Shown one piece after another: positions 1 to 13,504 of a stretch of 64,000 nt of DNA. Below the pieces are notes generated by a model. The model did no database searches and was not told the DNA's origin. It worked only from the letters and a program-made list of their open reading frames with translations. The position numbers were made by a program, and so were the translations under genes. Each line of letters begins with the position of its first letter. Position 1 is the first letter of the stretch. The stretch comes from Anseranas semipalmata (taxonomy: Eukaryota > Chordata > Aves > Anseriformes > Anseranatidae), in the NCBI GenBank assembly GCA_013399115.1, contig VXAA01000862.1, positions 20,808-84,807 of the forward strand, read 5' to 3'.

Positions 1-416
1 AGACAAGAGTCCTTGCACTCTACAAGGATATTGATATGTTGTAATGGAGTAAAGACTCACTGACGCTGCAATTCTTACCTGTGGAACAGGATTGCAAACA
101 ATATGAACATTACAAATTACGATCAGCAGCAGAGGTCCCAGATATAGCACAGCAAAGACAGGAGGAAATGACCTGGAACATACCTGCAAAGGGTGCCAGC
201 CAAGTGAAGGGCAGACTAACAAGGACAAAGGCACAATTCAGTTGCCTGGAATATTGTTGAAAGTGCAGGCTTTACTCCAAGCTCTTGCAAAACTAGATAG
301 CTGTGACCTTATGTGTAACACACACCTGTATAACACAACCCTGTGGCTCACTTGAGTGCTTTTTTTTTTTTTTCCTGGATGCTTTTTTCCTCTTAAACCC
401 TGAAATGTAAAAAAGA
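1..416. other. unannotated flank, no gene seen
   Basis: No coding or RNA gene is recognisable. The stretch ends in a T-tract (about 361-373) and a short T/A-rich segment just before an assembly gap. Open frames that seem to run through here do so only because they cross the run of Ns. Confidence 0.6.
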
Positions 417-659
417 NNNNNNNNNNNNNNNNNNNNNNNNNNNNNNNNNNNNNNNNNNNNNNNNNNNNNNNNNNNNNNNNNNNNNNNNNNNNNNNNNNNN
501 NNNNNNNNNNNNNNNNNNNNNNNNNNNNNNNNNNNNNNNNNNNNNNNNNNNNNNNNNNNNNNNNNNNNNNNNNNNNNNNNNNNNNNNNNNNNNNNNNNNN
601 NNNNNNNNNNNNNNNNNNNNNNNNNNNNNNNNNNNNNNNNNNNNNNNNNNNNNNNNNNN
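417..659. other. assembly gap (243 N)
   Basis: Unbroken run of N. It is flanked by A-rich sequence on the left and a 12-base A-run on the right, so a simple repeat or a transposon tail may have stopped the assembly. Confidence 0.99.
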
Positions 660-671
660 AAAAAAAAAAAA

Positions 672-3600
672 CAGAGAATAAGCTAGGCAAAGTGTTGTAA
701 TCTTGCCTCTTGGACTCTTTATCCTTCCAGGGTGATTCCTTGTCTCCAGGCCTGGCTTTGAGGCTATATGGAGCTCCACACAATCTCACTGCTGCATCTC
801 TGACTTTCTTTGCCTTCTATAACCCATGCCTTCTGAATCTGTCTGTCTTGCAATAAGCACAGATTAACAGGGAGACTCGATCTCTGCTCATTTCCAGAGG
901 GGTGTGCCAGCTCAGCCACTCCCTTTTTAAAGGATAGGAGAAAAAAATAAAGAGAGAAAAAAGTTAATCAGATCTGTGACACACCTGCATTCTTTCATCC
1001 AGTTCTTTCATCCAGACTGAACAGTTCAGTCACTGTAATTTTATACAGAATATTCAAATTAAAAAACCTGCTGTTTATAGTGCACTTTTCCCCAGTATGC
1101 TTCATCTCTCTCGCCACAGTCCCTCTTATTCCTCAGGATGCAGAATGGTGACCATCTGCATCAGCTGGTATTTTTTCATTGCTGGTTTCAGCCAACTGGA
1201 GGGAATCCAGTTAAGATTCTTCTGAAAACACAGGTTCAACTTATAAAAACAATTAGTCTACTCTATTGTTTTTTCAAGTGTATCATATTCTAGATACATC
1301 TTTCCTTTAAAATATTTTTTCAAAAACCTCAGAAACGTGTAACATTTTACAGTTGCTCTTCAATCTAACTTGTCTTTGCATGCTTTATTGTACTGTTGCA
1401 ATAGTACTTTTCAGATTCTTCACTTCCAATAATTTATTCCTGTAACTTGGCCACAGTTACTATTTTTTTAAAACTGCAGTGTAAATAGTTTCCACATATT
1501 TCTGTACATGATTTGTAATATTGTCTTCTTGGATATAGAAATATTGATTGATAGAGCTGGTAGCAAACGTAATTATTAAATGCAAAGGTGAGAAAAAGCA
1601 ATAACAAATGACAGGTAGACTCCAGATAGTAAACTCAACAGTTAAGTGTAGAATGAGAAATGACACACTGCATTATGTTAAAGTAGCCCTATTGAAGTAA
1701 ATTGAATTATTTGCCTGGGTAAAGAAAACTGGATTTTGATCATTTATGTATAAAATGTTTTGGTCTAATTGGAACAAAAATTCTATTTATGTAGATGAAG
1801 CAGGAGGAAGTGAATATTGTTGACCTCTTCCATATGTGTTCTGCATGTTATATGGAAGGACTGCACAATATGCCAGCTGTATATAACCCCAATAAAATGG
1901 GACTGTCTGTTGAGGAAGGATCTCTAAACCTGCCATAAAATTGTATTTGGAAAAATTAATTAAATATGCATTTCTTAATGTTGCTGATTCTCAGCTAATA
2001 AATATATGTGATTTCTTCAAGATGTTTAAAAAAAAAAAAAAAAAACTTTCAGGTTAATTGAACAACACACCTGAACATATGTTTAGTTGCTTTGGTGGGT
2101 GGAAGACTTTGATATAGACAATATTACCATAAAGGTAAGTGTGACTAGATTGAGGTCCTCATTCTTTGCCTATTCAGATTAAAGGCAAAAGTACAGTGGA
2201 AGAAGAATTTGCACCCAATACCAAACAATATACAGCAATGTTCCTTCCAGTTTTGTGAGACATTGTGTAGTTTTGGAAAGAATGTTGCCAATTTGAACAC
2301 TTCTCACCAAATTCACCTTTTTAAGAAGGACATTCTAACCTTCTTGTGTCTCATCAAAATTTTTCCAATATGAAGTGATGATCTATTCTGTTCTGCATTG
2401 CATAAAGTTCAAAGAATCATGTTCTTTTCCTTTTTCCATGAAAGGTTACATATCATCGTTGCTACTTCTCACCCTGATTTCACCCCCCAGGCAAAATTTC
2501 TGCTGATATTTTAGACATTACTAAATGCAGATTCATGTTTTTGTAACTTAATGGCTAAATTGAGGAGCTCTACGCTTAACATATCTCAGTAAGCACAAGC
2601 TAATTTTTAAGATTTTTCAGGTTGGTTAAGACTTGCAGGTAGATTTAACATCTTTTGTTAGACCAACTTCTGTCTTTAGAAAAATGAACAAACTTTGGTC
2701 ACACAGCCTTTCTTCATGTTTGAGATAAAAGCAACAGTTTTCAAAATTAAATAGAAGTTAAGAACAAGCTGGTCAAAGTTTAGATGGAAACATACCAGTT
2801 AGACCATCTTGGAAATTAAACAGTTATTTCCTGTGAAGCAGAGAGCCTGTTAATATTGAGGAGAAGGGTGATGAGAAGGATGAAAAAAAAGGGAAAAGAG
2901 ACAAAGAAAAAGGTTCTTAGATACCTAATTTACTTATGCAGAGGAAAGAAAGAGACATGTGAGCAGCCCAGAAGAATATGGGAGTGAAGAAAGACATAAT
3001 GCAGTTCAAGATCAGTATTGCAGTTGAGGCAATAGATGGGGTATTCAGTATGGTCTCCAAACTTTTCTCTGGGAGATGTTTGTGTCACCCTCCTCTGAGG
3101 ATCTGGATTGAGTGATCAGCTTGATCTATCATGATCTGTTTGTTTATTCTTGTGTTTAGTCATTTTTTAGTTTTACCTACATGGGTAACCATGAGGAAAT
3201 TATGTGCACAGTATGAAGCATATTATGTTCCTGGAAAGTGCAAGTGTAAATTCAGGAATATTGAGAGTTCTGCTGTAAAAGTATTTATTGCAGCTGCATG
3301 GAGATAGTGGTAAAGATTTACATTTTGTGGTTAGGCATGTGTCAGTGCAACAATTAATGTAATTTGTACCATAAGAATTTACTTCTGATGATGGGTTTAG
3401 CTAGGTTTAAATGAGGGTAGGGTGACACTTTTCAAAGGCTGAGAAGAGTGGTTTCAGAAAGACTTGGGTTTTTTTTTTTTTTAATTAAGATCCGTAGTCC
3501 AGGATGCAGGTGCTTTCAGTTACAGCATCAAGGCACGAAATTATGTGAAAAAGAATAATCAGCAAGGATTTTCTTTTCATGTAGAGGTAACTCTTTATGT

Positions 3601-4051
3601 GGTGTTCAAGTGGCTGTTTCAAAAATGTGATCTCTTTCTTTAGACAACTGCCCTTATCAAGTAATAGTCCTCTTGAGTTGGTCGAAGAGAGCATTCTAAG
3701 TATTATTTAAACTTCAGAGCAAATGCAATGATAATGGATGGTATGGTCATATTACAGTTTTTGGGGTGTGTTTTGGACAGTAGACATTTTATATAAAATA
3801 TATGCTCTAATTGGTCAATATTCTATGGTTTTGTTTATAAGATTATTTTTGATGTTGGCAATGGTGTCTAGCAAATTTTTGCTGAGGCAAGAATATTTCA
3901 AAGATAAGCTGAAGAGGTAATGATTGCCAAATTCATGGCAACACTTTAAAACAAGTCCATATTTTCAGTCAAAATGATGAAGTCAACTACACTTTTTTTT
4001 TGTAGTGCTGCCCTACAAGAAAGAGATTGCTACAATTGGGCTTTNTACCTG

Positions 4052-4053
<2 letters not shown>
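672..4053. other. AT-rich DNA without recognisable genes
   Basis: I see no conserved protein, RNA gene or transposon that I can name. There is an 18-base A-run at 2028-2045 and T-runs around 3471-3482. Short open frames (60-70 codons) are at the level expected by chance in AT-rich DNA and show no domain. Confidence 0.55.
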
Positions 4054-4085
<32 letters not shown>

Positions 4086-4128
4086 TTCTTTTTTTTTATG
4101 GACTATTTGCTTTTTTTTTTTTTTTTTT
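4045..4128. repeat. double T-tract with an ambiguous base
   Basis: A single N at 4045 is followed by a 31-base T-run (4054-4084), then a T-rich interval and an 18-base T-run (4111-4128). Length errors are likely here. The phenylalanine-rich open frame across it is an artefact of the tract. Confidence 0.95.
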
Positions 4129-7100
4129 CTGGAAATGGAACATAGCGGTCCAAAGTAAGACTTCATCCACTGCGGGGGGCCTCAAAGATTTTTTTTATTA
4201 TTAATCTGAGGTTCAATGAGTGGTGCTGGAAAGGCTTTATATTCATTATAACCAATGAACAAACACTTTGTATTGCTATCTTAAGATTTTGCAGATACTT
4301 TTAAATAGTCTCTCTTTTGACTGTGTAATACCAGTACATTGTGACTTGCCTGCATCTTGACAGTGCTTATGATATCTGTTTAGTTAGGTTTATATTCTGG
4401 ATCCCTATTTTGCGATCCAGTTCTTCTCTGCACTATTTGCCTTGTTCACAGCTATGTTCACAGAAGTTGCACTTTCAAACAGGAGATGGATTCACATGAA
4501 AGAGGGTTTTTCTGGAGAGGCATTTTCTGGAAGCCCTCCAACTTAATAATTCATGTATTTCAAAATAGTTTATCAGGCCATCTAAAAATAGATTTCCTCA
4601 TGGATGAGAAACTAAGGGCTAATTGAGATAAAATAAATAATGACCTAATTGTTTGTCTAGAGTAGATTTTTTTCCCAGTGTTTCTAAACTGGAAAAAAAA
4701 ATCCTACTTAGTTTTTCTTCACCAAAAAAAACCAACATTCTTGGAATCTTTTGATAGACTTTTATATTAATTTTGTAGAAATTCAAATATAAATTTAAGA
4801 AAAGAGTTTCCATTTTGCTTCTAGCATTATTTTACAGGACTGTTGACTGTTCACTGCTGTTGGACCTACTTTGTCAGCCTCAACTTCCTGTCAGATTTAA
4901 CTGCCAACAAAATGCTTTTATCTCAGATTAAACTTTTATTTGTTATTTTCAGCCCTCCTAACCTTAATTAATCAATTCAAGGGTGATCGTTGTGACAGAA
5001 TGCCAGCATGAAACTTCACTCAAATTAAATGCCAGTTGTTTTATTATTTTAAAATGCCATGCTATCAAAGTATTGCTTAAAGTAACCATATAGCATATGC
5101 AGAAAATACTTATGGAAAATGTTTGGTACATGCACATGTTCACAAATGTAGTATCTGAGATACTTCTGGAATTTGTTATACCTTTCCATGCTGGTAATCT
5201 TTCATAACTATAATAAGGAACTTAAATGCATAGTAATTTTGCTCTGAAATATAAATAATTATTTTTTTTAGTTGTTTGAAAGATAGACTAAATAAATAAA
5301 ATTCAAAATTTTGAAGTCCTCTAGAGTGGGTACTTACATTATTACAAGCCTGTAAGTATTATATTACACTTTTAAGAATAAATTGCAGGATGAACTTTTC
5401 TGATTTGTCTTACTGTCTCTCTGATTTTCAGTAATCATGCAGAACTAAGTGGCTGTATCCAGACTCAAGCCGCTTAGCATTACATAGCATGCATCTTTAC
5501 GTAACATTCCCTGAAGGTTGTTGGAGGTACTTATATCTACTGTTTCATGTGGAAAAAAAAAAAAAAAAAAGTCAATAGAAAGATACTGTTACGATGAAAA
5601 TTTTAGAAAGCAGGTTTATTTTTAATGAATATTTCAGTAAACCAATATAGTGCAGTCATACTAATGTCAGCTCAGAATCTAACTTTAAAAAGAAGAAAAC
5701 AAAGCAAATGTAACTGTCATGGACTGCATTAATGCTACCTCACCTTTTCCTTAAATGTCAGGAAATATTTCTACCTACCACTAGAAGGAAAAAAAAAAAA
5801 AATCTTTCTGGAGTTCCAGGTCAGATTTAAAGTAAAACATCAGGATTTAACAAACAAACAAAAGAAGATCACACAGTATGGAGGCAATCTTTTGAAATAC
5901 TAAAGATCTCTTAAAGCAGTTTAGAGTCAGTGTGAATATTAATTCATAATATTTAATTTCAAAGCTTTGGAGGGATGAAACTCTGATCTAGTGTATTTGG
6001 TGTCTATTTTGTAAAAAGTTTACTCTGCATTCATATCTTACTGTAACATTTACTCAAGCACTTATTTTCATATATGATGGATCAGACAAAATGTAAAATA
6101 ATTTTCTCAGACAAATAGCTGTGACATAAACGCTTTCCAAAATATGGCCAAATTTTCCTATTTTGTGCAGATAGAATATTATCAGGGACCATGCCAGTAA
6201 CAATGGATAGATATCTTTCCATCAAAAATACCTTGTAGCAATATCAAAAAGCTTTTGGCCTTCAAATTAAAACAAATATGTCTATGGCAAGAAGTCTAAT
6301 GCTTTATATGTTGAATTCCATTTCAAGAGATTTTGTTGTGAACTGCATTCCTAGGAGTTTGTATAACTGAAGGCATCTTGCTTAATTAGTCTATATATTT
6401 TCCCCCTAAATGAGCATAGCTGTGCATGCTTTTTTTTTTTCGTAATACTCAGTGGACATATTTTCTTATGCATAGCAGGTGTTCAGATAGTACTCTAGGG
6501 AACTGGTAAGAAAATCAATAAATAAACAGCTAGATGTAATTTGTTAGTCTATACAAGCTGTTCATTGTATATAGAAGTTTAGAAAAAAATGCACTAATTC
6601 TTTTTTATGGTTCAACTGCTTAGTTGCTATTTGAGATATGATAGTAATTGAATAACAGTACCGTAAAGCATAATTAAGCTGACATGAATTAGACTTCTAA
6701 TGTATTATTATTTGAACAAGATGCAGTAGCTGCATACATTCTGTCTTCAGCAAAATGAAAGTATCTGATTTAATTAATGTCCATAGGTTACCAGAATTTG
6801 AACAAATTTGTCATTAAAATCTACATGTAGCTATGGCTTCAGCAGGAGCAGATTTTGGCCAATAATTCACATGGTATTCTGGACTGTAATCTCAGGTATG
6901 CGGAAGAAGATTATTGTTTGTTTTATCTCAAAGATCCTAATTTATATATGTATTTTCTTTAAACTGTGTTCTACACATTAGTGATAGTTAAAAATCCATT
7001 ATTTCAGAAAACATTGTTTGTCAGATTAAATCTTGATCTCTTTGCAATGTTTGTGATAGCTTAGTTAAGTTTAAAGACATAGGTAAAAGTTTAATTCACA

Positions 7101-10100
7101 GTTCACGGAGTTGGATGCCATTGGGTCTATGCTTATGGATAATTTACCAATGCATACATGTAGAGAAAAATATTTTGACATTTGATAATACCTCCATGTC
7201 AGATGAACTTGATTTCTCAACAGTGCATGTACTATTTTCAAACAAAAGAACCAAGTACTACAGTTTAATTAAGATTTACAACAGAAAATTTGTATGAGAG
7301 AAGCTAGCATTGTAACTAGAAAGTTTTGTTTCATTTCACCAGGAACAAATAAGCCAAAGTGTCTGCAACTCACACATGTAGGCCTGCTCTTTCTATCGGA
7401 CCCCTTAACTCTTTGAGAAAATAATCATGTATGTAGAGCTGAAGTTTTTAGCTGACTCCTCCTCTTTTGCTCCTTTTCATGTGATGATTCATAGTCTTGG
7501 AAAAAAAAGGCCATATAAAAAGCAAATTATGCCTTAGGCTATTCTTCTAAAATGAAATATAAGCCTAATATTTCAAAGCAAAACAAACAAACAAAAATTC
7601 CCTCCCTTCTTTAATAAAATATTGCCAGCCTCAACATTGTACCTGTACTCAACATCTAGTCAGTAAGTTGAAGTCAGTCTAGCCTCTGGGCTGTCACCAT
7701 CAGTTCCTGCTATTCTTGTAACAGGTGTTGTCAGGGAAATGCAATCCGTCATACTCTTGCTGTATGGTTCTGCAGCCTAGATTAAGAGTAAACATTACAA
7801 AAGGGTAATTATAGTCATAGGGCAATTGAGGGCAAGCACAGAGGAATAACTTGGATCATATCCTTTCTTGTGGAGAGGGACCTTTGCTCACGTTGTCATT
7901 TGTATCTTCTATAAGTGACCTAAGGGCAATTAATGAAATGCCTATGATAGAGGAGATTAAGAATCCTTCAAAGGCAAAAATGTTTTTAGAAAGAAAAAAC
8001 TTATCAAAACTGATTTTTGCTGTTCATAAATAAGTTTCACTTTAGGTAATATCATTGGTTTAGGAAAAAGGTTAATCTGAATGAGAAATCAAAACTCAGA
8101 TCAATGACTGTGAAATAAAACCCTGCCTCCAACTGTTCTACAGTTGTTTTAGAAAATGACTGTATAATGTAGGCCATGAAAAAATGGAAAAAAAATGCAC
8201 ATAATATTGTATTTTAAGAGCATTAATTATTTTAGGAGTATTCTTTATTACCAATGAGCTTGAGGAAGTACCATGTAGATTGAGATAAAGCAGTATGTTC
8301 TGTCTAACAGTCTTTTATATGGATTAATGGAAAACTACCAGAGAAATTATTAGGAATTGTTGAGAGAGAGAAAGATAGACTTGCTAGATGGAAACGTATG
8401 CTTTTTGCTACATAGAAGCTAGAATAAGGAAAAAGGTAACTGAGTTGATGATTTGAAAGGGAGAATTAATTTACTCATTCCAGTGTTAGTTTTTCTATTC
8501 TTCCTATTCCATAAAGCTGTTAGATTTTAAATGTCATTCATTCTTCAATTGTGGAAGTGTAACATCATTTTAGATGTAGTCTTGGAAACCAGAAACCTGA
8601 TAAAATATTTATTTGAACTCAGATGACTAAAACACCAAATTCTTTTTCATTGTGAGCTAGATCATGAGAAACACTTTAATGCATTATAATATTTATTACA
8701 TCCTGATAAAATTTATTTTGGGCAGAAAGAGTACTCTGAATTTTCAAAGTATTTAATCTGAAATGCATTACTTTGTATGCATTCGTACACTAGCATAGCA
8801 CATCAGAAGTAAGGGAAGTAATCTAGAGGCTTTGGTGGTAAAGGAAGCTCAGTTGGGAATAAGGACTCCAATTTTCTTAATACTGATGATCCAAAAATTA
8901 AATTTTTGACTATGCCTATATTAAATTTTTGACTTGCCTATAGGAAATAAGAATTTTGAAGTATGTCTTTTATATGCCTCAGTCATATTTGAAAGATATA
9001 CTGTCAATGTAAATGACATACTTTTGAATGATTATTCACTTACATCTCCCATGCTTTAGACAGGAGTATTTTGGCTAACTATATCCCTATTCCTCAGAAA
9101 TGTGCTTCAGATGCTTCTCATACTCCTGTGCTACAAAGTGGAGCAGGCCCAGTCATGACTTTGTTTGTTTTGGTTGCCCATAATGCAAGATAAAATTTTT
9201 CGAAACCTCGGTCTGTATGTATTCTGATCCATAGTCATGCAGATAATCATGTGCACTATAACATTACCTAATCTTTGGCATAGCTCTGATTACTGATGTT
9301 CAAGGGAAAATAATACAAATAGTCAGGATACAGAAGGAGTATTAGGATGCTAGAAGACTCACAGTTTAGTTTATGAAAATATGGATTGCCTTGATTAACA
9401 AAATGAAGTCTGTAAAATTATGTGATAGGTTTCTATTGTACTGTCAAGAGGGTAAGCAGTGGGGAAGGAAAACTAATTAACATATTACCAAAAACCTCGT
9501 TCTGAACACTTTCCAAATTGATTATATTTTTCTTGACTGTCCTTTTGAGCATTTGCAGGTATGGTGTCAATAAGTGGGGCTGTAAATGTTGTTTGCAAGG
9601 GCACAAAAGTCCACTACCTTTAACTTCTGACAGTATGTATAAAAAGAAGCCAAACACAATGGAAATCAGGGAATTCATGCAGAATGCATGAAATGTTGAT
9701 ATTGTTTGCTTTCTTACTGTTATTAATCTAGAATCTGAACAAAGGTTGTGCAAGAAGCAGAAAATTCGTATGGGTAAGACTTTTTTCTAATGCAAGAAGT
9801 AGAGCTTTCTTGAAGTTTGGGTTAATGACAATCTCAGCTTTAAGCATATGACAGCACTATTTCTGCAATAATTAAATGTAGAGATATCTGGCAGAACTTG
9901 AGGGAACAATATGTCTAACATGACTGTATAGTTTATACAATCATTGAACTATTGCTCAAATTTTCCATCATACAGTCATCTGTGGAGTTACAGTCCATTC
10001 TTTCAAAGGGCGTTTGTGCAAAAACCATAACAAATCTATCAAATGATGATGGACCACTGGAATGAAAAATGTATTTGAGAGCCTTTTTACATAAAATATC

Positions 10101-10489
10101 TTATATGCAAGATATGGGTTGCGAAGTAAAATTATTGGCTGGCAACTTTCATTTTCACTTTAATGTCTAGTGGAAAAGTAATATAAAAATTACTTCACTG
10201 AATCCCAACTAAGTAGCAATTATATTTTTCATTCTCATAAAGACTAATAAACAACAGGATCCATTCCACTGGGCATAAAAATATAAAAGTAGAGGATTTG
10301 GATTCAGGCATAAAAAGCTTCACCTCAGAATAAATAAGGCACAGACAGTATGAGGAAGGGGAACACAGAAGAGAAGTATTATTAATTATATGTTTTGGAG
10401 TTAAGAGCTAGTAAAAAAGAGATAAGCTCCACAGATCTCCATAGGGGGCATTGGAACAATTAGCTGTTATCACATGACCGAAACCAGTG
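4129..10489. other. AT-rich DNA without recognisable genes
   Basis: About 6.4 kb in which I recognise no gene, RNA or named repeat, apart from the small direct repeat at 8897-8941 and A/T homopolymers (for example an A-run near 5552-5569). Open frames are short and featureless; the longest is a 106-codon minus-strand frame at 9433-9753 without a recognisable motif. Confidence 0.55.
8897..8941. repeat. local direct duplication, about 22 bp x 2
   Basis: The words 'attaaatttttgac' plus 'tgcctat' occur twice, at 8897-8919 and 8920-8941, differing by one inserted base. It looks like a small tandem duplication. Confidence 0.85.
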
Positions 10490-11368
10490 TTAGAGAGACA
10501 GAAAGTCTGAATGAATGTTGTGATGCTTTTACCCTGATGGGCAGCTGAACTCCACCACAACCACTATCTCACTCCCCCTCCTCAAAGGAAGAGGAGGAGA
10601 AAATACGATGGAAAACAGCTCAAGGATTGAGATAAGGACAGGGAGATCATTCACCAATTACCACCACAGGCAAAACAGACTCAGCATAGGGAGATTAATA
10701 TAATTTACTGCCTACCACTAGTGGACTAGCAAAGTGAGAAACTACAAGCAAATTAAAAACACCTTCCCCCATCCACCCTCTTCTACCTCCTCCCCCCAAG
10801 TGGCACAGGGGAATGGGGAACAGGGGCTGCGGTCAGTCCCTAACCCTGCATCTCCGATGCTCCTTCATGGTCACTTTCTGCCCCTGTTCCAGCGTGGGGT
10901 CCCTCCCACAGGATGCCGTCCTTCCCAAACCGATCCTGTTTGGGCTTCCCACAGGCTGCAGCTCTTCCAGAACTGCTCCCATATGGGTCCGTACCACGGG
11001 GTCCATCCCTCAGGACCAAACTGCTCCAACACGTCTACCCCACGGGCGGCAGCTCCCGACAGCCCTTCTGCTCCTATGTGGGTTCCTCTCCATGGGCTGC
11101 AGCTCCGGCCCGGGACCTGCTCCTGCGGGGGCTCCCATGGGCTGCAGCCTCCTTCAGGCCACATCCATCTGCTCCATGTGGGCTCCTCCATGGCTGCAGC
11201 GTGGAGATCTGCTCCATGTGGTACCCATGGGCACAACCAGCATCTCTCATTGGCTCAGATCTTCTTTATCCTCCTGCTGGAAGTCACTTCTGGCTTCTTC
11301 CTCACTGCATTTCTCTTCTCAGACTTCCCACCAAAGTATGAAGAAGCATGGACTTTAGTCCCTCTCTA
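10490..11368 (+). mobile_element. avian endogenous-retrovirus-derived block, internally deleted
   Basis: A sharply GC-rich island in AT-rich DNA. It is built of recurring phrases such as 'ctgctcc', 'cacggg' or 'catggg' and 'gctgcagc', typical of a widespread avian ERV-derived interspersed sequence I recognise. The recognisable text starts near 'gggcagctgaactccacc' (about 10541), runs through 'gacagggagatca' and the GC-rich part, and ends near 11368 after an 'attggctca' segment. Compared with copies I remember, the part between the phrase ending 'acccatgggc' (about 11231) and 'acaaccagcatctct' (about 11236) is missing, so this copy has an internal deletion. Four overlapping reading frames (three plus, one minus) are open for 120-210 codons. 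This is a by-product of GC-rich sequence with few stop codons; none shows a retroviral protein domain. The ends and family name are not certain. Confidence 0.7.
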
Positions 11369-11660
11369 AATTATATGGGAGGTGTCACCTCTGTATTCAT
11401 TACTGATGTGGGACAATCAAGAAATATGAGGGACATCAGACCTAGCAAAGTGGGTAAGAGTTCAAGATGGGCTATTAATAAGTGGAGAAAGGCTTATCAT
11501 TTGCATCAAGAACAATAACAGTTAGTATTGCTGTATCAGAATGTGGCCATTTGGAATAGTGTTTAGTGATATCCCAGAAATTTTGGTTAGAATCATTTAA
11601 ATAACTCCCTGTAATTCATAAGGACAAAACATTAAACTGAGTCCACTTAATTATAATGAT

Positions 11661-11846
11661 ATTCACAGAATTCACAGAATCCTTAAGGTTGGAAGAGACC
11701 TTCAAGATCACCTAGTCCAACCTATGATCTAACACTAACAAGCCCTCCACTAGACCATGTCGCTAATCTCAACATCCAAACATATTTTAAATACATCCAG
11801 GGATGGTGACTCAACCACTTCTCTGGGCAGCCTGTTCCAATGTCTA
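11661..11846 (-). mobile_element. CR1 LINE, 3' end only
   Basis: Read on the minus strand this is the terminal part of a CR1 non-LTR retrotransposon, with the 'ccttaaggttggaagagacc' block and the 'gggcagcctgttccaatg' block. On the plus strand it begins with two copies of a degenerate octamer ('attcacag'), the CR1 3' terminus. It is severely 5'-truncated, as is usual for CR1, and non-coding. Confidence 0.93.
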
Positions 11847-13479
11847 AATATTGGTGTGTATATATATTCCCAAGTACCACAGATCTGCCTAGTCAATTCT
11901 ATTCTCATTCACTGATGATGAGATCAAATTCTTGTTTTCATTTAGCGTTTTTTCTTTGCCATGGCACATTTCAGAAAATTAATTAAATGACTGGAAGGAA
12001 TGTAAACAAATGCATTTATTTTGAACATAGAATTAAAAAGGAACAAGCTGTTGGAATCAGGTGTTTATGGTTATTACAGTTGCTTGTCTATTTTTTCATT
12101 CTTATTAGATGACATGAAGCAATGACACAGAGGCTTGTGGAAAGGCTGAATGCTAGAGGTAAAGCAAGTAGAGCTAGAGGAAAATAAAGTTAAGGCAAGG
12201 AAGGCTGAGTGGCATAGAAGGAGACACAACATGAGATGCAAACAAAAGCTAAGATTTGAAAACAATCACCAAAAGAAGAACAGCTGAATGACAGTGAGAC
12301 AAAATCAACTGGATAAATAGAGGAGTAACCATTTAATGCTGAGTGGTTCTGATCAGAAATGATGTTGATGAATGGAATGTGATACATGCACAGGAACATG
12401 TTTATGTTTTCATTTTATACTCAACATACATATGCTTAATTCTTTCATACCCTTAGGGGTCTGCTTTCATAAACAGACAATAAGAGATACTCTTCAAGAA
12501 GATAAGGAAAGGAAGTTGCTGATACACTGAAGTTGACACATATGTGGCCAAATTAAGTTCACAAACAGGGAGAAGATTAAGTTGAAAACCTTTCTCATTA
12601 TCAAATATTAGGATGAACTGCTTATATGAATCTCCTCTTTTTAAATAAAAGAACCTTCACAGCTGCTTAAAATGACCAACAAAAGCAAAGCAGACATTGG
12701 AAATAAAGAACTGCTTAAGAAATGTATTTCTAAGAGAAATTAAGATGCTTTACAAATTATCATGAAAAGTACCAAGCTTTTAAGGAAACAGTTTTAGACA
12801 AGAATCTAGAAATTATGCATTTGCAGACAGAAGTGGCATATTTATGCTGTTAGGTTACTTCAGAATGAGATAATGTGTTAACATAGAATACTAACCTCTA
12901 AAGAAATATTATTATTATTTTTTTCTCTCAGTCACTCTATTGCATGTTAAAGATCTCCTTTAATTGGGGAGTCAACTTTGGGATTCAGCTAATACCAGAA
13001 AAAAGCTTTCTCCTTTAATCAATTTCTGTAATAAATTATCTATTCGATAAGATGATGAAAGAACTGTCGCAAGCTTACTGTGACAGTTTTATTGAATCCA
13101 AAAAGTATTTTCTTCAAGGTGACTTAGTAGTACAACAAGAAAGACACTCTGCCTTCAGATCTATTTGGGATGCTGCTGAAAATCCTAACATTATACAGCC
13201 ATCTGAAGTTTAGTTCACCCAAACTTCCACTGGATACTTGACTCACTCACCTATGCGCATAAATCCATGGAACAGGCAGATTTTGCTCTTTGTGCGCAAA
13301 GATTCCTGCCCTTTTCTCTTTACTTATATTCCTTAACTCAAGAGATAATTTTATATCTGTCACCTTCTTTTCTCTAGAGATTTCTCCAGTGGTTATTTCT
13401 TGGCAAGCCCTTTGAAAACAGAGACCACCTCTAGCCATTGATTCATTTGGATATTGAAATGCCAGTAAATAGAGCTTGC

Positions 13480-13504
13480 TTATTTATTTATTTATTTATT
13501 TATT
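13480..13504. repeat. (TTTA)n microsatellite
   Basis: About six tandem TTTA units. Confidence 0.97.

Noticed and set aside
238..789. 183- and 128-codon minus-strand open frames
   Set aside because: They exist only because they run through 243 N; the flanking residues show no domain.
3974..4204. Phenylalanine-rich 76-codon frame resembling a membrane peptide
   Set aside because: Product of the T31 and T18 tracts plus an N.
9433..9753. 106-codon minus-strand frame
   Set aside because: No motif and no conserved context seen; within chance length for 64 kb in six frames.
10734..11369. 211-codon plus-strand frame (and overlapping frames of 181, 142 and 121 codons)
   Set aside because: GC-rich ERV-derived repeat with few stops in any frame; no protein domain and no consistent codon signal.
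13480..13504. Array-like short repeats considered as CRISPR or satellite
   Set aside because: Plain microsatellites; no spacer-repeat architecture anywhere in the window, and the sequence is vertebrate.
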